Below, one piece after another: positions 33,659 to 39,274 of a stretch of 54,114 nt of DNA. The translations under genes and the position numbers were made by a program. The notes beneath the pieces were generated by a model. The model was not told the origin of the DNA. It was given only the letters and a program-made list of their open reading frames with translations, and did no database searches. This stretch comes from Cyclobacteriaceae bacterium (lineage in GTDB: Bacteria > Bacteroidota > Bacteroidia > Cytophagales > Cyclobacteriaceae), in NCBI GenBank assembly GCA_016787565.1, contig JAEUUG010000014.1:1-54114 (forward strand). The letters run 5' to 3'. Within the stretch, counting starts at the first letter, position 1. Each line of letters starts with the position of its first letter.

Positions 33659-34495
33659 ATGACACAATCTATTTATCCGTGTCTCTGGTTTGATGGTCAA
33701 GCCGAAGAAGCAGCTACTCTATATTGCTCCATTTTCACCAACTCGGCTATCACAGAAAAAAATCCAATCGTTGTGAGATTTGAATTGGATGGCTTCCGCG
33801 TGATGGGATTGAATGGTGGTCCAAAGTTTCCCATCAATCCTGCCATTTCATTCTTTGTGTATTGTACCAGTGAAGAAGAAACCGAAAGCATCTATAACGC
33901 TTTGATTCCGGAAGGTAAAGCCATGATGCCGTTGGATACCTATCCGTGGAGTAAAAAATATGGCTGGTTACAGGATAAGTTTGGTATGACCTGGCAACTA
34001 TCGGTAGTGGACAAACCCGGTACACCATTTTCAATTAAGCCATGTTTTCTATTCACTTCATCACAATTTGGCCGCGCAGAAGAAGCTATTAATTTTTACA
34101 GTTTCGTTTTTCCAAAAGCCTCCACCGATTTGCTTATTCACTATGAGGAAGGTGACGCAAATGCTGGTAAGGTGATGTATTCGGAATTTCAACTAAATAA
34201 TTATACGCTCATTGCCATGGATGGACCGGGTGAGCATGGCTATACCTTTAGCGAAGGTGTTTCACTGGTAGTTGAATGTGAGACCCAGGAAGAAATTGAT
34301 CATTACTGGAACAAATTATCGGAAGGCGGACGTGAAGACATGTGCGGCTGGCTGAAAGATAAGTTTGGTGTATCGTGGCAGATCGTTCCCAGTATGTTAG
34401 GAAAGTTGATGAGTGATCCTCAAAAAGCACCTCGAGTTATGCAGGCTTTTCTGCAAATGAGAAAATTTGAAATAGCAAAATTACTAAAAGCCTGA
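33659..34495 (+). CDS. Tandem double-VOC protein, PhnB-like
   Basis: A 278-residue protein made of two PhnB-like VOC domains. The start at MTQSIYPCLW is chosen because the longer frame (33620) runs into the previous gene. Domain 1 (about 1-125) has CLWFDGQAEEAATLYCSIF and ends DKFGMTWQLS. Domain 2 (about 127-278) has CFLFTSSQFGRAEEAINFY and ends DKFGVSWQIVP followed by a C-terminal helix. Each domain is the length of a stand-alone VOC gene, consistent with gene fusion inside this array. The group is sometimes annotated as 3-demethylubiquinone methyltransferase, which is not supported here. Confidence 0.9.
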   Translation: MTQSIYPCLWFDGQAEEAATLYCSIFTNSAITEKNPIVVRFELDGFRVMGLNGGPKFPINPAISFFVYCTSEEETESIYNALIPEGKAMMPLDTYPWSKKYGWLQDKFGMTWQLSVVDKPGTPFSIKPCFLFTSSQFGRAEEAINFYSFVFPKASTDLLIHYEEGDANAGKVMYSEFQLNNYTLIAMDGPGEHGYTFSEGVSLVVECETQEEIDHYWNKLSEGGREDMCGWLKDKFGVSWQIVPSMLGKLMSDPQKAPRVMQAFLQMRKFEIAKLLKA

Positions 34496-34501
34496 GGAAG
34501 A

Positions 34502-34930
34502 ATGCCTTCACTCACAGCCTATTTAAGTTTTAATGGCAACTGCCGGGAAGCGATGACGTTTTACCATGCTTGTCTGGGTGGTGTGCTGACATTTCAAACT
34601 GTTCACGAATATTCCAGTGCTCCTGGAGATGAAGAATTGGAAAACTGTATTCTCAATGCAACCCTTATCCGGAATCAGCTTGTCCTCGTGGGAACAGATC
34701 TACTTCCCGAAGATTGGAAAAGAGGAAATAGCATTTCATTATGGCTAAGGTGCGAAAGCGAAGTATCCATGAAAAAAAGTTATCAAAAACTTGCATTAGG
34801 TGGAAAGCAAACACAGCCGCCCATGCGCACCGTTGATGGTGCGTTATTTGGAACACTGACTGACAAATTTGGAAATGAATGGCTTATCAATTTCAGTGTT
34901 AAAAAACTCAGGGATGGTAGAAGTTTTTAA
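34502..34930 (+). CDS. VOC family protein, PhnB-like
   Basis: A 142-residue PhnB-like VOC protein, the third VOC gene and fourth VOC domain in a row. It has TAYLSFNGNCREAMTFYHACLGG at the N-terminus and DKFGNEWLINFSVKK at the C-terminus. It starts 6 bp after the double-VOC gene, and its last 17 bp overlap the next small gene. The four domains are clearly diverged, so the array is old, not a recent duplication. Ligands are unknown. Confidence 0.9.
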   Translation: MPSLTAYLSFNGNCREAMTFYHACLGGVLTFQTVHEYSSAPGDEELENCILNATLIRNQLVLVGTDLLPEDWKRGNSISLWLRCESEVSMKKSYQKLALGGKQTQPPMRTVDGALFGTLTDKFGNEWLINFSVKKLRDGRSF

Positions 34931-35126
34931 AACCAACATAACGCAGGCAGCTGTGGCCGAAAAAGTTACAACAGAACTCAGTCGGATGTTGCCGTTGGCA
35001 AAAATTAACTTCGACCTGGAAGACTGTGATCATATTTTACGAATCGAGTTAAATGCAAATGAACCTTTCCCTCAAATACAGCAGCACCTTCAGCAAGCGG
35101 GCTTTGTGTGTGAAGTACTGGAGTAA
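34914..35126 (+). CDS. Small 70-residue protein, ferredoxin-like fold predicted
   Basis: Starting at MVEVFKTNIT the product has 70 residues. The sequence alternates as strand-helix-strand-strand-helix-strand (VEVFKTN; AAVAEKVTTELSRML; AKINFDLED; HILRIELNA; PQIQQHLQQAG; FVCEVLE), like small metal-binding-domain folds but without a CxxC. I recall similar unannotated proteins in Bacteroidota but no function. It overlaps the preceding VOC gene by 17 bp and is followed 9 bp later by DUF1801. The overlap, spacing and codon use support it as a real gene. Confidence 0.7.
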   Translation: MVEVFKTNITQAAVAEKVTTELSRMLPLAKINFDLEDCDHILRIELNANEPFPQIQQHLQQAGFVCEVLE

Positions 35127-35135
35127 CAACCAACT

Positions 35136-35714
35136 ATGAAAATGAAAGCCGATTTCAAAAACATTGATGCCTACATCAGTACTTTCCCAAAAGATGTTCA
35201 GTCCTTACTGCAGCAGCTTCGCGAAACCATTCAGAAAGCTGCACCCCAGGCAGAAGAAGCCATCAGCTACCAGATTCCTACGTTCAAGTTAAACGGCAAC
35301 CTGGTTCACTTTGCCGCGTACAAAACTCATATTGGTTTCTACCCGGCACCATCGGGGTTAGCAGAATTTCAAGAAGAAATTTCTAAATACAAGAATTCGA
35401 AGGGCGCGGTTCAATTCCCGTTGAATCAACCCCTTCCGCTCAGTTTGATCAAACGAATTGTAACATTCAGGGTCAATAAAAATCTGGAAAAGGTGAAGGC
35501 AAAAAAGAAATCAGTTACATCAGGTGAAGATTTTCTTTCAACCTTAGCTGCCCCGGCAAGGCGTGCACTCGAAAATCAAAAAATCAAAACACTTAAACAG
35601 TTGTCATCCTTCACCGAGGCTGAAATTCTAGGGTTACATGGTGTTGGCAAAAGTTCATTACCTAAACTTCGGATGGCCCTACAAGTAAAAGGATTATCAT
35701 TCAAAAAAAATTAA
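35136..35714 (+). CDS. DUF1801 protein with C-terminal RpoA-CTD-like helix-hairpin-helix
   Basis: A 192-residue cytoplasmic protein. Residues about 1-120 form a DUF1801 (YdhG-like) domain with AAPQAEEAISYQIPTFKLNGNLVHFAAYK and IGFYPAPSGL. Residues about 135-190 resemble the C-terminal domain of the RNA polymerase alpha subunit: LAAPARRALENQKIKTLKQL, then AEILGLHGVGKSSLPKLRMAL with the helix-hairpin-helix glycines. This suggests nucleic-acid or protein contact by the tail. It lies inside the VOC operon, 9 bp after the 70-residue gene. DUF1801 function is unknown. Confidence 0.87.
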   Translation: MKMKADFKNIDAYISTFPKDVQSLLQQLRETIQKAAPQAEEAISYQIPTFKLNGNLVHFAAYKTHIGFYPAPSGLAEFQEEISKYKNSKGAVQFPLNQPLPLSLIKRIVTFRVNKNLEKVKAKKKSVTSGEDFLSTLAAPARRALENQKIKTLKQLSSFTEAEILGLHGVGKSSLPKLRMALQVKGLSFKKN

Positions 35715-35725
35715 CCACAACAGTC

Positions 35726-36145
35726 GTGGCAAAGACTAAAAAGTTATCCGGTAAAGAAGAGGTTGATCAGTTTATTGAGAAACTCACGCATCCTCTGCTC
35801 GATGTCATAAAAGAAGTACGTGAAATTATCATGGGTGCCGATACGAATATTGGAGAACACATTAAATGGAATGCACCGGCTTTTTATTATACAGGCGAGA
35901 TGAAGCCTTATAATCCGAAAGAATACAAGCGGGATATTGTGGTAATGAATCTAAACAAAAAGGAATTTGTATTGCTAATCCTCCCAACTGGCTCAAGGCT
36001 TACCGTGGCCAAAGAATTAAAGCAGGAAAATCTTCCAGACGGGCGCAAAATTGTAAAAATTCATAGTCTCCAAGAAACCAAAGCAACACGAACAGCGTTG
36101 CAGTTACTCATTCAGGAGTGGATCAGTTTGGTAGAGAAACCGTAA
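35726..36145 (+). CDS. DUF1801 domain protein
   Basis: A 139-residue protein starting with GTG (gives MAKTKKLSGK); no closer ATG is available, and the 11-bp gap from the preceding gene supports this start. It shows the DUF1801 features EHIKWNAPAFYYTGEMKPYNPKE-type core and EFVLLILPTGSRL. It is a divergent relative of the upstream gene's N-terminal domain, without the helix-hairpin-helix tail. It is the last gene of the SRPBCC-VOC operon; its final codons form one arm of a perfect hairpin. Function is unknown. Confidence 0.85.
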   Translation: MAKTKKLSGKEEVDQFIEKLTHPLLDVIKEVREIIMGADTNIGEHIKWNAPAFYYTGEMKPYNPKEYKRDIVVMNLNKKEFVLLILPTGSRLTVAKELKQENLPDGRKIVKIHSLQETKATRTALQLLIQEWISLVEKP

Positions 36146-36160
36146 CGATTACGGTTTCTC
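36134..36160. terminator. Perfect 12-bp hairpin between convergent genes
   Basis: GAGAAACCGTAA (36134-36145, including the DUF1801 stop codon) pairs without mismatch with TTACGGTTTCTC (36149-36160) around CGA. It separates two convergent genes. U-tracts are weak on both strands, so it may act as a bidirectional terminator or as an mRNA 3'-end stabiliser. Confidence 0.6.
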
Positions 36161-36168
36161 CTGTGTGA

Positions 36169-36825
36169 TCAGCTAACTATCTTAAAATTAAACGCGCCAT
36201 TTTGTGTAGCGCCCCATACACGCAACCAAATGGGCAATACCGCTTCCGTTCCGCGGGCATTTGAAATGTCCCCGAGATCAAGGATATTCTGCTCCTTCCA
36301 TCCAAACTCCTTTAACAGTGCTTTCACTTGGGATTTTGCATCGACATCGTTTCCACAGATAAAATTTGTATGGTCGCCTCCGCCAATCATGCTAGGGTTT
36401 ACCATCAACCCGCACCACATTGTATTTAAGGTTTTTACAACCTTAGCGTTTGGAAACGTCTTTTGAATTTCTTCGCCTAATGAATTTGTATTCGATAATG
36501 CCGGAAGTAAACTTGCCGGCTGACCTTTACTGAAGTCGAGTGGGTTAGAAATATCTACGATAATTTTTCCGTTGATGGCATCTCCTGCCAGCTTCAGTGC
36601 ATCAATTGAGCTTTCTCCTTTTGTGCAATTGAAAATTACGTCTCCAAATTTTGCGGCATCTGCAAATGTGCCAGCGCTTGCCCCTGTTTTATGCTTGCCT
36701 ACAAATGCCAATGCTTTTTCATTGGATGCACTCCTGGATCCCATCGCTACCTGATGACCCAATTCAATTAATCGTGAACCAATGGTTTCTCCCACCATTC
36801 CGGTTCCAACTACAGCTATTTTCAT
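36169..36825 (-). CDS. NADPH-dependent F420 reductase-like NAD(P)-binding protein
   Basis: A 218-residue Rossmann protein, paralogue of 27289-27906. The motif GTGMVGETIGSRL is at residues 7-19, with FNCTKGESS near 72, VDISNPLDFS near 94 and KTLNTMWCGLM near 133. The group resembles F420_oxidored proteins, which in non-F420 organisms are likely NAD(P)H-dependent reductases. It is a single-gene unit reading away from an HxlR regulator gene. Its promoter has a palindrome across the -7 box, so repression by that HxlR protein is likely. Confidence 0.86.
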   Translation of the reverse strand: MKIAVVGTGMVGETIGSRLIELGHQVAMGSRSASNEKALAFVGKHKTGASAGTFADAAKFGDVIFNCTKGESSIDALKLAGDAINGKIIVDISNPLDFSKGQPASLLPALSNTNSLGEEIQKTFPNAKVVKTLNTMWCGLMVNPSMIGGGDHTNFICGNDVDAKSQVKALLKEFGWKEQNILDLGDISNARGTEAVLPIWLRVWGATQNGAFNFKIVS

Positions 36826-36847
36826 TTTATTATATCGTTTAGTTATT

Positions 36848-36884
36848 TACTTTCAAAAGTATAGCTTTGTATGCCTACTGGCAA
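36848..36884 (-). promoter_or_regulatory. Promoter with HxlR-like palindrome over its -7 box
   Basis: On the minus strand TTG (36884-36882) lies 20 bp before TACTTTTG (36861-36854), an exact TAnnTTTG match for the reductase gene. The inverted repeat TACTTT-CA-AAAGTA (36848-36861) covers the whole -7 box. It is the best operator candidate for the divergent HxlR gene at 36972. Confidence 0.65.
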
Positions 36885-36971
36885 TACCGTGTCGGGATTG
36901 AAAGGCACTATCAACCTTGACGGAATTGGGTGATTGCACTTAGAATCCAGAAAAGAAATCTGAAAAAATTT

Positions 36972-37349
36972 ATGAAAATTAATGACGAGCAGTACAAGTT
37001 TATCATTGATGGCGCAGATTATCACTGCGCCCTGGATATTACTTCCGCATTTATCGGGGGAAAATGGAAAGCCGTAGTGCTGTGGTACCTGCGAAACACC
37101 AAACGAAGGTTCAGCGAATTGAAAGACGTTATTCCCGATATCACTGACAAAATGCTTTCACTTCAACTGCGCGCGTTGGAAGAAGATGGATTAGTAAAGC
37201 GCACCATCTATCCGGAAGTTCCTCCCCGTGTGGAATATGAACTGACCAAAGAAGGACAATCGTTACTTCCTGTTTTGGAAGCTATGGCCTTGTGGGGACG
37301 AGCCAAAGCAAAAAAGGATGGTAAAATGGTTAAGGTTACTGACCGCTGA
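36972..37349 (+). CDS. HxlR-family transcriptional regulator
   Basis: A 125-residue winged-helix regulator. The start at MKINDEQYKF is chosen over a longer frame at 36930 because it aligns with the usual HxlR length. The core includes DYHCALDITSAFIGGKWKAV with a cysteine near residue 17, a position where quinone-sensing HxlR proteins can carry a redox cysteine. RRFSELKDVIPDITDKMLS and the wing VPPRVEYELTKEGQ follow. It is divergent from the NADP-reductase-like gene and separated from it by 146 bp. Electrophile or quinone sensing through this Cys is a hypothesis. Confidence 0.92.
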   Translation: MKINDEQYKFIIDGADYHCALDITSAFIGGKWKAVVLWYLRNTKRRFSELKDVIPDITDKMLSLQLRALEEDGLVKRTIYPEVPPRVEYELTKEGQSLLPVLEAMALWGRAKAKKDGKMVKVTDR

Positions 37350-37398
37350 GTATTCCCTATTAAACATATAATCGCAAAATTGATTTAAACGCTTAACC

Positions 37399-38493
37399 AT
37401 GCATCTGCTTCGCCTTTTGTTTATTCTATTTATCGCAACAGCTTGTAGCAAAGAGTCCGATCCGGATCCCCCCGCTTCAATATTTTACTTTCCATCTATC
37501 GGCTCCTCCACCTGGGAAACCACTGACCCGGCCAGCCTCGGATGGAACACAACAAAAATTGCTGAACTCGATGCCTTCATGGTAAGCACCAATACCCGCG
37601 CGATCATCGTTTTGAAAGATGGAAAAATGGTGATTGAAAAATACCAGGGTAAACAACTTGTCAATACGACACTTGATTTTACTGTAAGCAGCAATTGGTA
37701 TTGGGCATCAGCCGGAAAAACACTAACGGCTGCTGTTATAGGTATAGCCGAGGCGCAGGGAAAAATAAATCTGCAAACAAAAACTTCTGATTATCTGGGC
37801 ACTGGCTGGACGAATCTCACCTTAGCGGAGGAAAACAAAATTACTGTATTTCATCAGCTCACCATGACCACCGGCCTGGATGACGGTGTTTCAAATCGCG
37901 ATTGTACTGACCCGTCATGCCTCATGTTTAAAGCCGAGCCCGGAACCCGCTGGGCATACCATAATGCTCCTTACACGTTGCTGGATGGCGTGATTGCCAA
38001 TGCCACAGGCAAAACATTGAACAACTATTTAACTGATGAAGTAAAATCAAAAACCGGAATGGACGGCCAATACATACAAACCGGTGATAACAATGTTTTC
38101 TATAGCACACCACGATCCATGGCGCGCTTTGGCTTGCTTCTGTTAAACAAAGGCAAGTGGGATCAAACGCAGGTTGTTCCTCAAGCCTTTGTCAACTTGA
38201 TGAGCACCACTTCACAATCCATGAATCCATCCTACGGCTATTTAACCTGGCTCAATGGCAAATCTTCCCATCTGCTTCCAGCCCCCGGTCAAATCAACAT
38301 CAATACTGCCATCACTCCCAATGCCCCGATGGATATGTTTGCTGCTATGGGCAAAAATGGACAACTTATAAATGTAGTGCCCAGTCAAAAGCTGGTAGTG
38401 GTGCGCATAGGCGATGCCCCCGACACCAGCCTGGTGCCTTATGTTTTTCAGAATGATCTTTGGGCGAAATTGAATGAAATTATACCTGACTAA
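37399..38493 (+). CDS. Serine hydrolase, beta-lactamase/class C-like lipoprotein
   Basis: A 364-residue exported protein with a lipoprotein signal (LFIATAC, Cys at about 16). The beta-lactamase-fold motifs are present: SxxK as WASAGKTLTAA near residue 104-107 and YxN as YHN near 192-194. A later AAMGKNGQLINVVPSQKLVVVR segment corresponds to the KTG/HxG-type strand of the serine hydrolase (PF00144) family. It is likely an esterase or D-aminopeptidase-like enzyme in the periplasm, not a true antibiotic beta-lactamase. It lies 49 bp after the HxlR gene and may be partly cotranscribed. Confidence 0.9.
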   Translation: MHLLRLLFILFIATACSKESDPDPPASIFYFPSIGSSTWETTDPASLGWNTTKIAELDAFMVSTNTRAIIVLKDGKMVIEKYQGKQLVNTTLDFTVSSNWYWASAGKTLTAAVIGIAEAQGKINLQTKTSDYLGTGWTNLTLAEENKITVFHQLTMTTGLDDGVSNRDCTDPSCLMFKAEPGTRWAYHNAPYTLLDGVIANATGKTLNNYLTDEVKSKTGMDGQYIQTGDNNVFYSTPRSMARFGLLLLNKGKWDQTQVVPQAFVNLMSTTSQSMNPSYGYLTWLNGKSSHLLPAPGQININTAITPNAPMDMFAAMGKNGQLINVVPSQKLVVVRIGDAPDTSLVPYVFQNDLWAKLNEIIPD

Positions 38494-38635
38494 TCTCTAT
38501 CACACCTTTTATGGATGTCACTTACACTATGATGTAAACCAGTGTAGGATACTTTTTTAATCAAGCTGTGGAAATACAATTCAACAGCAGCTACATGTTG
38601 GGAAAGAAAAACGAGCTAAATTCAGCTTGCCAGTA

Positions 38636-39115
38636 TCATTTGCTGATGGTGTATAAAAATTCATCCTTAACCCATGTTCCATTTTTCTCTCGATCTAAAA
38701 CTACCCGAAGTTGACTTTCATCTAATCGTTCGTAGATAAGCTTTACTTTTTTATCAGCTGATTCAAAAACGGCTTTCCTTCCCTCAAGTTGAGCTAACGG
38801 ATATTCAAAGGGCTTATCTTTTTCCTCCCACGCAATATTGCCCCGATTAAAATGCCGAAGCTTCATAACCGGCACTCCTGTTTCAGATTGTTCAATCACA
38901 ATAAATTCATAAAACATTACTTTTCCATCTTTCACACAGCGAAACGCGCAAACCATATTATCGCCCATGGGCGCACTCCAATATTCCTCCATATCACCCC
39001 AGTCCATCGTACCAACCCATTTACCGGCAATAAAATCAAGTTGCTTGAGTTCGGTTTTAACTTGTGCAAATGAAGCGACACTTAAGAAAAGAAAAACACC
39101 TGTAAGCTTATTCAT
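38636..39115 (-). CDS. DUF6265-like exported protein
   Basis: A 159-residue protein with a signal peptide (MNKLTGVFLFLSVASFAQ); the start at 39115 is preferred over the frame from 39163. The mature part begins with LKQLDFIAGKWVGTM and continues MEEYWSAPMGDNMVC, typical of DUF6265, a lipocalin-like family of about 150 residues common in Bacteroidota. A small beta-barrel that binds a lipophilic ligand is likely. It stands alone. The 142 bp between it and the convergent hydrolase hold a weak inverted repeat (TACACT/AGTGTA) but no convincing terminator. Confidence 0.8.
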   Translation of the reverse strand: MNKLTGVFLFLSVASFAQVKTELKQLDFIAGKWVGTMDWGDMEEYWSAPMGDNMVCAFRCVKDGKVMFYEFIVIEQSETGVPVMKLRHFNRGNIAWEEKDKPFEYPLAQLEGRKAVFESADKKVKLIYERLDESQLRVVLDREKNGTWVKDEFLYTISK

Positions 39116-39274
39116 ATAGTGGTTAAAGTTACAACCAGAAAGTAAAATGACCTCATCAAACATTACTATAACTGAGGTTTTACAAACTCAGTTAAATTCA
39201 TCGGCATTTGACCACTACTTAATTTTTTAACCAGATTCTATCCTTATAAATTCATCTTATCCTTCGTGATGTGG

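Noticed and set aside
33659..34495. Annotation of VOC proteins as 3-demethylubiquinone methyltransferase
   Set aside because: No SAM-binding motif is present; the proteins are PhnB-like VOC folds.
37399..38493. Calling the serine hydrolase an antibiotic-resistance beta-lactamase
   Set aside because: The SxxK and YxN motifs fit the broad PF00144 group, and nothing specific to class C resistance enzymes was identified.
38510..38560. TACACT/AGTGTA inverted repeat as a terminator after the serine hydrolase
   Set aside because: The stem is short with a 12-nt loop, and the T-run begins 6 nt after it, so support is too weak.
39170..39193. AACTGAG/CTCAGTT repeat downstream of the helicase as a terminator
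   Set aside because: No U-tract follows on either strand. It may be chance or an operator, but nothing supports a role.
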